DNA of 64,000 nt from Saccharothrix syringae (lineage in GTDB: Bacteria > Actinomycetota > Actinomycetes > Mycobacteriales > Pseudonocardiaceae). Location of the stretch: the NCBI RefSeq assembly GCF_009498035.1, contig NZ_CP034550.1, forward strand, positions 1,984,001 to 2,048,000. Direction: 5' to 3'. A model generated the notes under the pieces. The model was not told the DNA's origin. It made no database searches and worked only from the letters and a program-made list of their open reading frames with translations. Below are positions 16,461 to 25,558 of the stretch, one piece after another (the stretch's first letter is position 1; each line of letters begins with the position of its first letter). The position numbers and the translations under genes are program-made.

Positions 16461-17639
16461 GTGGCCGACGAGTCAGCAGAGCCGAGGGGCATCCTCGACG
16501 GGTTCGGCGCCTACCGCACCGCCCGTCCCGACCACTACCGCGACCTGTTCACCCGCGGCATGGTCGTGCTCGACACCGGGGTGCTGCTCGACTGCTACCG
16601 CTACACCGCCGCCACCCGCGCGGACTTCGTGCGCGCCCTGCGCCGCGTCCGCGACCGGTTGTGGGTGCCGCACCAGGTGCTCGCCGAGTTCTGGCACGGC
16701 CGCGAGGCGGCGCTGGCCGCCGCCGGGAGGGCGACCGCGCGGGCGGTCGAGCGGGTGCGCCTGGCCGAGGAGCAGGCGCTGCGGGAGCTGCGGACCTGGG
16801 CGGACCGGGTGTCCTGCGACCCCGGTGAGCTGGCCGGGCTGGAGCGGGTCCTGCGGGACGCCCACGAGCAGGTCGCCGCGCGCCTGGCCGAGGTCACCCG
16901 GGTGGTCGACGCGGAGGAGGACCCGGTCGTCGCCGACCTCGACGGGCTGCTCTACGGCCGCGTCGGCGAGCCGCCCCCGCCGGGGGAGCGCGAGGACGAC
17001 CCGGTGTGGCGGCAGATTCTCGCGGAGGCCGCCCGGCGCCGGCGGGACGTCCTGCTCGTCGCCGACGACACCGCGCGGGACTGGTGGCGCCTGGACGAGG
17101 ACGGCACCGCCCGGGGGCCGCGGCCCGACCGGTACGAGGAGCTGCGGGCGGTGGCGGGCGTCCGGTTGTTCCTGATGCGCCCGGAGACCTTCCTCCGGCA
17201 CGTGCGCGAGCACGTCGGGGAGCAGGCGCGGGAGAAGCCGGTCGACGAGGTCGAGCGCGTGCGGCGGCAGGAGCACGCCTCGGCGCTCCAGGTGCTGGCG
17301 CTGGACTTCGTGGAGGTCTTCCTGGCCCGCGACCTGATGCCGGACTACCACACCGGTGAGGGCCACGTGCTGCTGCGCGCCGGGGAGGCGGGCGGGCGGT
17401 GGCGGGCCTTCCTGGTCGACCCGCCGTTCGCGGACCCGGCCGCGGCCGCGAAGTGGGTCGGCAGGCTGGTGCGCGGGCACGCCGAGGCGGGCGACAACGA
17501 CGTGGTGGTGTTCCGGGACCGGCCCGGGGACCGGCTGCTCGACGGGCTGGCCAACCTCGACGTCGCCGCGATGTGGCGGGCCGGCGACGCCTGGGAGGGC
17601 TCCGGGGCGGCCCGCGAGCGCGGCTGGTTGGCGCCCTAG
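16461..17639 (+). CDS. PIN-like domain protein
   Basis: 392 residues. The N-terminal part has MVVLDTGVLLDCYRYT and LWVPHQVLAEFWHGR, which match the first acidic motif and second motif of the PIN_8 (PIN-like, DUF4935) family. VLLVADDTARDWW near residue 205 supplies further acidic residues. A helical middle and a C-terminal domain of about 130 residues follow. PIN folds are metal-dependent RNases, so an RNA-cleaving role is possible but unproven. It is not paired with an antitoxin. Its stop overlaps the stop of the convergent TetR gene by three bases (CTAG shared). Confidence 0.7.
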   Translation: MADESAEPRGILDGFGAYRTARPDHYRDLFTRGMVVLDTGVLLDCYRYTAATRADFVRALRRVRDRLWVPHQVLAEFWHGREAALAAAGRATARAVERVRLAEEQALRELRTWADRVSCDPGELAGLERVLRDAHEQVAARLAEVTRVVDAEEDPVVADLDGLLYGRVGEPPPPGEREDDPVWRQILAEAARRRRDVLLVADDTARDWWRLDEDGTARGPRPDRYEELRAVAGVRLFLMRPETFLRHVREHVGEQAREKPVDEVERVRRQEHASALQVLALDFVEVFLARDLMPDYHTGEGHVLLRAGEAGGRWRAFLVDPPFADPAAAAKWVGRLVRGHAEAGDNDVVVFRDRPGDRLLDGLANLDVAAMWRAGDAWEGSGAARERGWLAP

Positions 17640-18253
17640 GGCGCCTTCGCGCCGACCATCCGCAGCACCAGGTCGGCGTACAGGTCGCCGATCTCCGCGG
17701 GCGTGCGCCCCCGGTCCGGCTGGAACCACCGCGCCACGTCGATGCACAGCGACAGCACCGCCAGGGTCGCGCCCCGCACGTCGGGCACGTCGAACGCCCC
17801 GGCCGCCACCCCGGCCTCGACCATCTCCCGCACCGCGCCCTCGATGCCGCGCCGCAGCTCGGCGACCTCGGCCAGGTGCTCGGGGGTCAACGCGCTCAGC
17901 TCGTACTGCACCACCCGCGCCGTGGTCCGGTACTCCGCGTGCCACGACGCGAACACCCGCACCGCCGACGCCAGCCGCGCCACCGGGTCGTCCCCGGTCA
18001 CCGCGGTCAGCAGGGACAGCGACGTGGCGTGCCCGATCCGCGAGATCTGGAACAGCAGCTCCTCCTTGGACCGGTAGTGGATGTAGACCGCGGCGGGCGA
18101 CATGCCCGCCTCGGCGGCGATGTCGCGGGTCGTGGTGCCGTGGTAGCCGCGCGCGGAGAACGCGGCCGCCGCCGCGATCAGCATCCGGCGCGCGGCGGGC
18201 GGGGTGACCGACGCCCACGTCGAATCCAGTCGTTCGAACTCGTCACGCGGCAT
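17636..18253 (-). CDS. TetR-family repressor of acyl-CoA metabolism (proposed)
   Basis: 205 residues. The N-terminal HTH lies at about residues 22-68 (RRMLIAAAAAFSARGYHGTT, DIAAEAGMSPAAVYIHYRSK) and a helical ligand domain follows. ATG 18253 is chosen because AAGGAGG sits six bases upstream; a longer frame extends across the operator and is rejected. The gene is divergent from an acyl-CoA dehydrogenase, and the palindrome CTAAGCAACCGCTTAG lies in the 76-base gap between them. The same site is found before two other acyl-CoA operons in this window, so this protein is the obvious candidate regulator. The inducer is probably an acyl-CoA; that is inference. Confidence 0.8.
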   Translation of the reverse strand: MPRDEFERLDSTWASVTPPAARRMLIAAAAAFSARGYHGTTTRDIAAEAGMSPAAVYIHYRSKEELLFQISRIGHATSLSLLTAVTGDDPVARLASAVRVFASWHAEYRTTARVVQYELSALTPEHLAEVAELRRGIEGAVREMVEAGVAAGAFDVPDVRGATLAVLSLCIDVARWFQPDRGRTPAEIGDLYADLVLRMVGAKAP

Positions 18254-18297
18254 GGCCCCTCCTTGACACGAAGACGGACGATACCTCAGGCTAGAGG

Positions 18298-18313
18298 CTA
18301 AGCAACCGCTTAG
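18298..18313. promoter_or_regulatory. TetR-type operator, copy 2
   Basis: CTAAGCAACCGCTTAG, a perfect six-base inverted repeat around AACC. It is followed by TATGGAGG, the ribosome binding site of the acyl-CoA dehydrogenase, so the site lies at or just before the transcription start, 44 bases upstream of the tetR start codon. Confidence 0.75.
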
Positions 18314-18329
18314 TATGGAGGCTGGAGAA

Positions 18330-19475
18330 GTGCGTCGCACGTTGTACGGACCCGACCATGAGGCGTTCCGCGAGTCCGCGAAGGCGTTCGTCGACCGCAC
18401 CCTCAAGCCCAACCACGACAAGTTCATCGAGCAGCGGCACATCGACCGCGAGGTGTGGCTGGAAGCCGGTCGCCAGGGCCTGCTCGGCCTGGAGGTCCCC
18501 GAGGTCTACGGCGGCAGCGGCGCGGGCGACTACCGCTTCAACGCCGTCCTCGGCGAGGAGCTGTCCAAGGTCAGCGCCGCCATGTCCTCGTGCCTGGGCA
18601 TCCACTACGACGTCGTCGCCCCGTACCTGGTGGACCTGTGCACCGAGGAGCAGAAGCAGCGCTGGCTGCCGCGCTTCTGCTCGGGCGAGACGATCACCGC
18701 CATCGGCATGACCGAGCCCTCCGGCGGCTCCGACCTCGCCGCGCTCAAGACCACCGCCGTGCGCGACGGCTCCGACTGGGTCCTCAACGGCTCCAAGACC
18801 TTCATCACCAACGGCTTCTCCGCCGACCTGGTGGTGGTCGCCGCCCGCACCAGCCCGGAGAAGAAGGCCCGCGGCATCACGCTGTTCGCCGTGGAGACCG
18901 GCATGGAGGGCTTCGAGCGCGGCCGCAAGCTCGACAAGGTGGGCCAGCCCGAGTCCGACACCGCCGAGCTGTTCTTCGAGGACGTCCGCGTCCCGGCGGA
19001 CAACGTCGTCGGCGAGGTCGACCGCGGCTTCATCCACATGATGGAGCGCCTGCCGCAGGAGCGCGTCGGCTCCGCCATCGCGAACCTCGCGCACGCCAAG
19101 CAGATCCTCGAAGAGACGATCGCCTACACCAAGGAGCGCAAGGCGTTCGGGCAGGCGATCGGTTCCTTCCAGCACAACAAGTTCCTGCTCGCCGAGCTGG
19201 TCACGAAGGTCGACGTCACCCAGGCGTTCGTCGACCAGTGCACCGAGGCCCACGTGCGCGGCGAGCTGACCGCCACCGACGCGGCCAAGGCGAAGTACTG
19301 GAGCGCGGACGTGCAGAACGACGTGCTCGACGCCTGCGTGCAGCTGCACGGCGGCTACGGCTACATGACGGAGTACCGGGTGGCCCGCGCCTGGATGGAC
19401 GCCCGGGTGACGAAGATCTGGGCCGGTTCCAACGAGATCATGAAGGAACTCATCGGCCGCGAGCTGGGCCTCTAA
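18330..19475 (+). CDS. acyl-CoA dehydrogenase
   Basis: 381 residues, the normal length for the family. Signature parts seen: TAIGMTEPSGGSDLAALKTTA (FAD/substrate region), the DKVGQPESDTAELFFEDVRVP segment, ERKAFGQAIGSFQ, and LHGGYGYMTEYRVARAWMDAR with KIWAGSNEIMKELIGR at the C-terminus. It performs the FAD-dependent alpha,beta-dehydrogenation of an acyl-CoA, the first step of beta-oxidation. GTG 18330 is chosen because ATGGAGG lies eight bases upstream; ATG 18315 would overlap the operator. It is first in an operon with thiolase and SDR, and under the shared TetR-type site. Confidence 0.88.
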   Translation: MRRTLYGPDHEAFRESAKAFVDRTLKPNHDKFIEQRHIDREVWLEAGRQGLLGLEVPEVYGGSGAGDYRFNAVLGEELSKVSAAMSSCLGIHYDVVAPYLVDLCTEEQKQRWLPRFCSGETITAIGMTEPSGGSDLAALKTTAVRDGSDWVLNGSKTFITNGFSADLVVVAARTSPEKKARGITLFAVETGMEGFERGRKLDKVGQPESDTAELFFEDVRVPADNVVGEVDRGFIHMMERLPQERVGSAIANLAHAKQILEETIAYTKERKAFGQAIGSFQHNKFLLAELVTKVDVTQAFVDQCTEAHVRGELTATDAAKAKYWSADVQNDVLDACVQLHGGYGYMTEYRVARAWMDARVTKIWAGSNEIMKELIGRELGL

Positions 19476-19498
19476 CCACCGAGCAAGAGGAGAAAACC

Positions 19499-20701
19499 GT
19501 GCCCGAGGCTGTCGTCGTCGCCACCTCGCGGTCCCCGATCGGCAGGGCGCGCAAGGGGTCCCTGGTGGACCTGCGCCCGGACGACCTGGCCGCGCAGGTC
19601 GTCCGCGCCGCCCTGGACCAGGTGCCCGCGCTCGACCCGCGCGAGATCACCGACCTGCACCTGGGATGCGCCGAACCGCAGGACGAGCACGGCCAGAACG
19701 CGGCCCGCCGCGTCGCCGTCCAGCTCGGCCTGGACACCGTGCCCGGCACCACGGTCAACCGGTTCTGCGCCTCGTCCGTCCAAACGGCGCGGATGGCCTT
19801 CCACGCCATCAAGGCGGGCGAGGGCCACGCGTTCATCAGCGCCGGCGTGGAGTGCGTGTCCCGCTACCGCCACGGCGACCCCCACCACAACCCGCTGTTC
19901 GACGAGGCCCGCGCCCGCACCGAGCGCACCGCCGAGACCAACGAGACCTGGCACGACCCGCGCGAGGACGGGCTGCTGCCGGACTACTACATCTCGATGG
20001 GCCAGACCGCCGAGAACGTCGCCACCCTGCTCGGCATCAGCCGGCGCGAGCAGGACGAGTTCGGCGTGCGCTCGCAGAACCTGGCGGAGAAGGCCATCGC
20101 CGACGGGTTCTTCGCCCGCGAGATCACCCCGGTGACCCTCCCGGACGGCACGGTGGTCGACACCGACGACGGCCCGCGCGAAGGCGTCACCTACGACGCC
20201 GTCGCCGCGCTCAAGCCGTCGTTCCGGCCTGGCGGCACGGTCAACCCCGGCAACTGCTGCCCGCTCAACGACGGCGCCGCCGCCGTGGTGGTCATGAGCG
20301 ACACCCGGGCCCGGGAGCTGGGCCTGGCCCCGCTGGCGCGCATCGTGGCCACCGGCGTCTCGGGCCTGAGCCCGGAGATCATGGGCCTGGGCCCGGTCGA
20401 GGCGACGAAGCAGGCCCTCGGCCACGCCGGCATGGCGATCGGCGACATCGACCTGGTCGAGATCAACGAGGCGTTCGCCGTGCAGGTGCTGGGCAGCCAA
20501 CGCGCGCTCGGCATCGACGTCGACCGGCTCAACGTGCACGGCGGCGCGATCGCGCTGGGCCACCCGTTCGGCTCCACCGGCGCCCGCATCATGACCACCC
20601 TCATCAACGGCATGCGCGCCCGCGACGCCCAGTTCGGCCTGGAGACCATGTGCGTCGGCGGCGGGCAGGGCATGGCGATCATCCTCGAAAGGCTCAGCTG
20701 A
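19499..20701 (+). CDS. acetyl-CoA C-acyltransferase (thiolase)
   Basis: 400 residues. Catalytic residues are in place: nucleophile Cys90 in NRFCASS, His355 in GGAIALGHPFGSTG and Cys385 in MCVGGGQG. The NEAFA motif is also present. It cleaves 3-ketoacyl-CoA with CoA, or condenses two acyl-CoAs. It begins at GTG 19499 with AAGAGGAGA upstream, 23 bases after the acyl-CoA dehydrogenase, and its TGA shares one base with the next ATG (TGATG), indicating coupled translation. Context favours degradative thiolysis. Confidence 0.9.
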   Translation: MPEAVVVATSRSPIGRARKGSLVDLRPDDLAAQVVRAALDQVPALDPREITDLHLGCAEPQDEHGQNAARRVAVQLGLDTVPGTTVNRFCASSVQTARMAFHAIKAGEGHAFISAGVECVSRYRHGDPHHNPLFDEARARTERTAETNETWHDPREDGLLPDYYISMGQTAENVATLLGISRREQDEFGVRSQNLAEKAIADGFFAREITPVTLPDGTVVDTDDGPREGVTYDAVAALKPSFRPGGTVNPGNCCPLNDGAAAVVVMSDTRARELGLAPLARIVATGVSGLSPEIMGLGPVEATKQALGHAGMAIGDIDLVEINEAFAVQVLGSQRALGIDVDRLNVHGGAIALGHPFGSTGARIMTTLINGMRARDAQFGLETMCVGGGQGMAIILERLS

Positions 20702-21462
20702 TGGGCATCCTCGACAGGTTCCGGCTGGACGACCAGGTCGCGATCGTCACCGGCGCGTCCTCCGGCCTGGGCGTGGCCTTCGCCAAGGGGCTGGCCGAGG
20801 CGGGCGCGGACGTCGTGCTCGCCGCCCGCCGCGCCGACCGGCTCAAGGACACCGCGCGACTCGTGGAGGACGCGGGCAGGCGCGCGCTGGTCGTGCAGGC
20901 CGACGTGGCGCGGCCCGAGGACTGCCGCGAGGTCGCCCGCGCCGCCGCGGGGTTCGGCGACGTGCGGGTGCTGGTGAACAACGCGGGCATCGGCACCGCC
21001 GTGCCCGCCTCCCGGGAGACCCCCGAGCAGTTCCGCAACGTGCTGGACGTCAACCTCCACGGCGCCTACTGGATGGCGCAGGCCGCCGCCGCGGTGATGA
21101 CCGGCGGCGGGTCGATCGTCAACGTCTCCAGCGTGCTCGGCCTGGTCACCGGCGGCCTGCCGCAGGCGGCCTACTCGGCGTCCAAGGCGGGCCTGCTCGG
21201 CCTGACCCGCGACCTGGCCCAGCAGTGGACCGGCCGCAAGGGCATCCGGGTCAACGCGATCGCGCCCGGCTACTTCGCCTCCGAGATGACCGGCCAGTAC
21301 CCCGAGGGCTACCTGGAGGGCCACATCGCCCGGCTGCCCATGGGCCGGGTGGGCGACCCCGAGGAGCTGGCCGCGGCCGTGGTGTTCCTGGCCTCCCCCG
21401 CCGGCGGCTACACCACCGGTGCGACCTTCGTGGTGGACGGCGGCGTGACGCTGGGAGGCTGA
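20701..21462 (+). CDS. SDR-family oxidoreductase
   Basis: 253 residues. TGASSGLG is at about residues 18-25, NNAGIG near 94 and SSVLGLVTGGLPQAAYSASK holds the catalytic Ser, Tyr and Lys. It has the PGYFASEM and VVDGGVTLGG C-terminal elements of FabG-like enzymes. It probably acts on a 3-hydroxyacyl or related alcohol with NAD(P). It is third in the acyl-CoA dehydrogenase-thiolase operon and translationally coupled to the thiolase through the TGATG overlap. The SDR at 28343 could perform the same step; which one serves beta-oxidation is not decidable here. Confidence 0.82.
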   Translation: MGILDRFRLDDQVAIVTGASSGLGVAFAKGLAEAGADVVLAARRADRLKDTARLVEDAGRRALVVQADVARPEDCREVARAAAGFGDVRVLVNNAGIGTAVPASRETPEQFRNVLDVNLHGAYWMAQAAAAVMTGGGSIVNVSSVLGLVTGGLPQAAYSASKAGLLGLTRDLAQQWTGRKGIRVNAIAPGYFASEMTGQYPEGYLEGHIARLPMGRVGDPEELAAAVVFLASPAGGYTTGATFVVDGGVTLGG

Positions 21463-21548
21463 ACGGACGCATGTTCGGGGTTCCGCCCCCGCGCGGTCGG
21501 TCCGCGCCCTAGCCTGGCGCCACGAGCACCGACCGCACGGGGGAGACC

Positions 21549-22754
21549 GTGGTCGCCACGAGCACGCGAGCAGAGCCCCAGTTCACCATCGCCGACCCGT
21601 GGGCCGCCTTCCGCCAGAAGCGCTTCCTGCTGCCGTTCGGCACCTCGGTCGTCACCGCGCTCGTCGGGGCCCTCCTGCTGGTCCTGTCCGGTACGGCGTG
21701 GCTGCCGTTCCGCGACGTCACCGTGGTGCGGGTGATGATGGCGTCCAAGCGGGACTTCTTCGAGGACGCCGAGGTCCGCCGCATCATGCAGTCCCACGGC
21801 ATCCGGGTCCAGGTCACGCCGATCGCCTCGCGCGAGCTGGTCTACCGGGACGACCTGGACGACTACGACTTCGTCCTGCCCTCCGGCCAGTCGGTGGCCA
21901 ACGTGGTCCGCGAGCGCCGCCGGGGCAAGGTGATCAACACCTACCGGCCCTTCTTCAGCCCGATCGTGCTCGGCACCTACCGCGAGTACGCGAAGGCGCT
22001 GGAGGCGGCCGGCGTGGCGAAGCGGCAGGACAACGGCGGGGGGTTGTACTACGACCTGTCGCTGCCCAGGTTCGTCGACCTGGTCGAGGCCGGCACGACC
22101 TGGAGCAAGCTCGCGGAGGAAGCGCCGCTCTCGGAAGGACTGCCGAGGAACGGCAACCGGATCATCGCGCAGACCCCGGACCCGTGCCTGGCCTACTCCG
22201 GCGCCACCTTCCTGGGCATGGTGGCGTTCGCGCGGAACGGCAACCAGGCCCCCGCCGACGAGGAGAGCGCCGCGCGGCTCGCCAAGGAGATCAAGCCGCT
22301 GTTCGACATCGAGGGCCAGCACGGCGACGACCTGGGGCCCAAGTACGTCACCCCGGAGGGCCGGTCGTTCGCCACGATCGTGGTCATCTACGAGCACCAG
22401 TACCTGGCGCACCAGTTCCGGTGGATCGACGGCACCGGGAAGCCGGACGAGGACCGGGTGCTGCTCTACCCCGAGGAGCAGCACGAGACCGCACCGGAAC
22501 TGCTCGCCTTCACCCCCGCGGGCAACCGGGTCGGCGAACTGGTCACGCAGGACCCGGCCCTGCGCAGGCGCGCCGTCGAACTGGGGTTCCGCGTCTACGG
22601 CACCCAGGCGTCCCCCGCCGGCAGCGAGCTGACCGCCCACCTGGTCCGGCGCGGCCTGCCCGTGCCCGGCAGCGGCGTGGGCGACACCGAGGCGTGGCTG
22701 CCGGACCTGCCGCTGCTGGAGAGGATGATCGAAGACGTGGGCGGCTGCCGGTGA
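21549..22754 (+). CDS. membrane-anchored solute-binding-like protein, uncharacterised
   Basis: 401 residues. One transmembrane segment lies at about 29-48 (PFGTSVVTALVGALLLVLSG) after a cytoplasmic N-terminus. The large outside domain reads like a periplasmic-binding-protein fold: VTVVRVMMASKRDFFED with MQSHGIRVQVTPIASRELVY resembles the first lobe of extracellular solute-binding proteins, and LYYDLSLPRFVDLVEAG the second. It starts at GTG 21549 behind GGGGGAGA. Its stop overlaps the start of the downstream lipoprotein gene (GTGA), and a third membrane gene follows, so the three probably form one surface complex. No permease is adjacent. I do not know the function. Confidence 0.65.
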   Translation: MVATSTRAEPQFTIADPWAAFRQKRFLLPFGTSVVTALVGALLLVLSGTAWLPFRDVTVVRVMMASKRDFFEDAEVRRIMQSHGIRVQVTPIASRELVYRDDLDDYDFVLPSGQSVANVVRERRRGKVINTYRPFFSPIVLGTYREYAKALEAAGVAKRQDNGGGLYYDLSLPRFVDLVEAGTTWSKLAEEAPLSEGLPRNGNRIIAQTPDPCLAYSGATFLGMVAFARNGNQAPADEESAARLAKEIKPLFDIEGQHGDDLGPKYVTPEGRSFATIVVIYEHQYLAHQFRWIDGTGKPDEDRVLLYPEEQHETAPELLAFTPAGNRVGELVTQDPALRRRAVELGFRVYGTQASPAGSELTAHLVRRGLPVPGSGVGDTEAWLPDLPLLERMIEDVGGCR

Positions 22755-24214
22755 GGCGGCTCGCCGTGCTGCTGGTGGCCGCGCTGCTCGCGGGGTGCAC
22801 GGGCGGTGCCCCGGAGACCACGACGCTGACCGTGCTGGCGGGCGCGGAGCTGGCCGACCTCGCCCCCGTGCTGGCCGACCTGCGCCGCGACACCGGGGTC
22901 GAGCTGCGCGTCGAGTACCGGCCGACCCTCCGGGCGGGCGAGGAGCTGGCCCGGGGCGGCACCGGGTACGACCTGGCGTGGCTGTCGTCCAACCGGTACC
23001 TCAAGCTGCGCGGGGCCGAGCTGCCGCTGTCCACCAGCGTGATGCTGTCCCCGCTGGTCATGGGGGTGAAAGCGGGCAAGGCGGCGCAGTTGCGCGACGC
23101 CTCGTGGGCCGACGTCGCGCAGCGCGCCGGCGCGGGGGAGCTGACGTACGTGATGGCCGACCCGCGGGTCTCCGGCGCCGGCCTGTCGGCGCTGATCGGC
23201 GTCGCCACGGCCGCCGCGGGCACCGGGGCGGCGCTGCGGCCGCAGGACGTGGCGTGCGACAAGCTCCAGGGGTTCCTGGCGGGGCGGGTCGCGTCGGTCC
23301 CGGCCGAGGACCCGGCCGAGGAGTACGTCACGCGGCAGGACGAGGTGGACGCGGTGCTCGCCCACGAGTCGACCGTGCTGTCCCTCAACGCCTCCGGGAA
23401 GCTGCGCGAGCCGCTGGAGGTGGTCTACCCGCGCGACGGGATCGTGCTGTCGGACTACCCGCTGATGCTGCTCGACCGCGGCAAGCGCGCCGCCTACGAC
23501 CGGGTGGTGGCGTGGCTGCGGGCGGAACCCGCGCAGCGGGCGATCATGGAGCGCACGTTCCGCCGACCCGCGAACCCCGACCTGCCCCGCGATGCCCGGC
23601 TGCGCGCCCCGGTCGGCAACGCGCTGTACTTCCCGGCCACGCAGGACGTGGTGGACGCCCTGCTGGCCGCCCACGACCGCGCCGGCAGGCCCACCAGGGT
23701 GGTGTTCGTGCTGGACCACTCCACGTCGATGGAGGGACCGCGGATCGCCGGGCTGCGGCAGGCGTTCGAGGTGCTGAGCCGGGGCGGCGGGTTCGACCGG
23801 TTCCGGCTGGGCGAGACGGTCGTGGTGGTCCGGTTCGCCGGGACCGTGCTGGACGAGCGGGCGGTGACCGTGCGCGGGCCGGCGGACCTGGACGCGCTGG
23901 CCGGCCTGCTGGCGTCCGCGCCGCTGGCCGACCACACCGCGATCTGGTCGGCGCTCGACCACGCCTACCGCGGCGCGGGCGCCGGCGAGGGGAGCGTGGT
24001 GCTGATGACCGACGGCGAGAACAACGCGGGGATGAGCGCGGAGGAGTTCCTGGCCGCGTGGCCGGACCCGCCCGCGCCGGTCTACGCGATCCGGTTCGGC
24101 GAGGCGGACCCGGTGGCGCTGGACCGGGTGGCGCGGGCGACCGGTGGCCGGGTGGTGGACGCCGGCGCGGGGTCGCTGCTGGAGGCGGTGAGGGAGATCC
24201 GTGGGTGTCGGTAG
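22751..24214 (+). CDS. lipoprotein with solute-binding and VWA domains
   Basis: 487 residues. The signal peptide ends in lipobox LLAGC with Cys16, so the protein is anchored to the outer face of the membrane. Residues about 25-290 look like an extracellular solute-binding domain (TLTVLAGAELADLAPVL and GYDLAWLSSNRYL). From about 315 a von Willebrand A domain begins with an intact MIDAS motif D322-H-S324-T-S326, plus DHTAIW and MTDGEN. A binding protein fused to a metal-dependent adhesion domain suggests recognition and protein-protein contact rather than plain transport. It is translationally coupled to the genes on both sides. Confidence 0.72.
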   Translation: MRRLAVLLVAALLAGCTGGAPETTTLTVLAGAELADLAPVLADLRRDTGVELRVEYRPTLRAGEELARGGTGYDLAWLSSNRYLKLRGAELPLSTSVMLSPLVMGVKAGKAAQLRDASWADVAQRAGAGELTYVMADPRVSGAGLSALIGVATAAAGTGAALRPQDVACDKLQGFLAGRVASVPAEDPAEEYVTRQDEVDAVLAHESTVLSLNASGKLREPLEVVYPRDGIVLSDYPLMLLDRGKRAAYDRVVAWLRAEPAQRAIMERTFRRPANPDLPRDARLRAPVGNALYFPATQDVVDALLAAHDRAGRPTRVVFVLDHSTSMEGPRIAGLRQAFEVLSRGGGFDRFRLGETVVVVRFAGTVLDERAVTVRGPADLDALAGLLASAPLADHTAIWSALDHAYRGAGAGEGSVVLMTDGENNAGMSAEEFLAAWPDPPAPVYAIRFGEADPVALDRVARATGGRVVDAGAGSLLEAVREIRGCR

Positions 24215-24950
24215 CGGGGCCTGGTGGCCGTCGTGGGTCGGGTGGCTGCTGTGGGGGGTGACCGCGCTGGCCGTCCTGGTGACGGTCGGCGTGCTGGTCG
24301 TGGCGTGGCGGATCTACCGCGAGGACAGGTCCGTCGAGCACTCCCTCGGCGTGCCGGTCTACCTCGACGCGGCGGCGGTGGTGAACATCATGTCGTCGCT
24401 GGGGCTGCGGCCCGTGCCCCAGGGGATCACCCTGCGGGAGGTGCGCGCCAAGGACCGGAAGATCGAGGTGCGCGGCGTGGCCGCCGGGATGAACGACACC
24501 ACCGAGGAGACCCGGCAGTACCAGGAGGTCCACGAGCCGATCGACCTGGTCACGCCCCTGCTCAAGGCGCTGTCGGACCGCCGCCAGCTGGTGCTCGTCG
24601 ACCTGGTCGGGCGCCGGCTGTGGCGCAACCGGGCGGTGGACCGGCACCTGCGGTCGTCGGGGCGCCGGGGCGACACCACGCCGCTGTGGGGCGGCACCGC
24701 CTACGTCTCGCTGGTCGGCATGTTCCGGATGGAGTCCGAGGACGACGGCTCCACCGTCTTCCTCGCGCCCATCGGCGAACCGGGCGGCGGCGGGGACGTG
24801 CCGCACGTGCGCCTGGAGTGCCCGCACGAGTGGCTGCTCGACCGGGTCGTGCCCGACGGCGAGTTCTTCGGGTCCTGCCTGGGCCGGGTGCGGTCGTGGC
24901 AGCCGGAGGAGGGGCACCTGGTCGTGCGACCCATCGCGGTGTTCCAGTGA
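24201..24950 (+). CDS. membrane protein of the VWA operon, uncharacterised
   Basis: 249 residues, starting at GTG 24201 inside the end of the VWA gene (14-base overlap). A single strong transmembrane segment occurs near residues 13-37 and is followed by a soluble domain of about 200 residues. That domain has alternating hydrophobic strands (VYLDAAAVVNIMSSLGL, VLVDLVGRRLW) and no catalytic signature I recognise. The Trp-rich start (WWPSWVGWLLW) probably sits at the interface. Always-together layout with the two upstream genes indicates a shared surface assembly. Confidence 0.6.
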   Translation: MGVGSGAWWPSWVGWLLWGVTALAVLVTVGVLVVAWRIYREDRSVEHSLGVPVYLDAAAVVNIMSSLGLRPVPQGITLREVRAKDRKIEVRGVAAGMNDTTEETRQYQEVHEPIDLVTPLLKALSDRRQLVLVDLVGRRLWRNRAVDRHLRSSGRRGDTTPLWGGTAYVSLVGMFRMESEDDGSTVFLAPIGEPGGGGDVPHVRLECPHEWLLDRVVPDGEFFGSCLGRVRSWQPEEGHLVVRPIAVFQ

Positions 24951-24973
24951 TCGCCGCGTGCGATGCTTGGACC

Positions 24974-25558
24974 ATGGCATCGGTACCGGAGCGGCTGGTC
25001 GAGGCCGCGACGCGGTTGTTCGCCGCCAAGGGCTACGACCGGGTCGCGGTGCAGGAGATCGTGGACCTGGCCGGCGTCACCAAGGGCGCCATGTACCACT
25101 ACTTCGGGTCCAAGGACGACCTGCTCAACGAGATCTACGGCCGCCTGCTGCGGATGCAGACCGAGCGGCTGGAGCAGATCGCGGCCGGACCGGCCCCGGT
25201 GGTCGAGCGGCTGCACGCCGCCGCTTTGGACGTGGTGGTCACCTCGGTGGACAACTTCGACCAGGCGCGCGTGTACTTCCGCTCGGCCGAGCACCTGGCC
25301 GAGGACAAGCGGCGAGAGATGCGGGTCGCACGGCGCCGGTACCACGAGCGGTTCCGGGCGCTGGTCGAGGAGGGCCAGGCGGCCGGGGTGCTCCGCGCCG
25401 ACGTGCCGGCCGACCTGACCGTGCACTACTTCTTCGGTTCGGTGCACCACCTGGGGCAGTGGTACAACGTCGGCGGGCCGCTGACCGCCAAGCAGGTCGG
25501 CAGGCACTTCGCGGACCTGCTGCTGGCGTCGTTGCGCCCCGTGGAGGAGGAGCGGTGA
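24974..25558 (+). CDS. TetR-family regulator
   Basis: 194 residues. The HTH is at about residues 5-50 (LVEAATRLFAAKGYDRVAVQ, VTKGAMYHYFGSKDDLL). A helical C-terminal domain with HYFFGSVHHLGQWYN follows, a pattern seen in TetR_C groups near KstR2. It follows the VWA operon by 23 bases and overlaps the DinB-like gene by four bases (GTGA), so it may be read with either. There is no clear ribosome binding site before the ATG. The ligand is unknown. Confidence 0.78.
   Translation: MASVPERLVEAATRLFAAKGYDRVAVQEIVDLAGVTKGAMYHYFGSKDDLLNEIYGRLLRMQTERLEQIAAGPAPVVERLHAAALDVVVTSVDNFDQARVYFRSAEHLAEDKRREMRVARRRYHERFRALVEEGQAAGVLRADVPADLTVHYFFGSVHHLGQWYNVGGPLTAKQVGRHFADLLLASLRPVEEER

Noticed and set aside
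18254..18442. N-terminal extension of the TetR gene to 18442
   Set aside because: It would cross the operator and the start of the divergent acyl-CoA dehydrogenase; ATG 18253 has a proper ribosome binding site.
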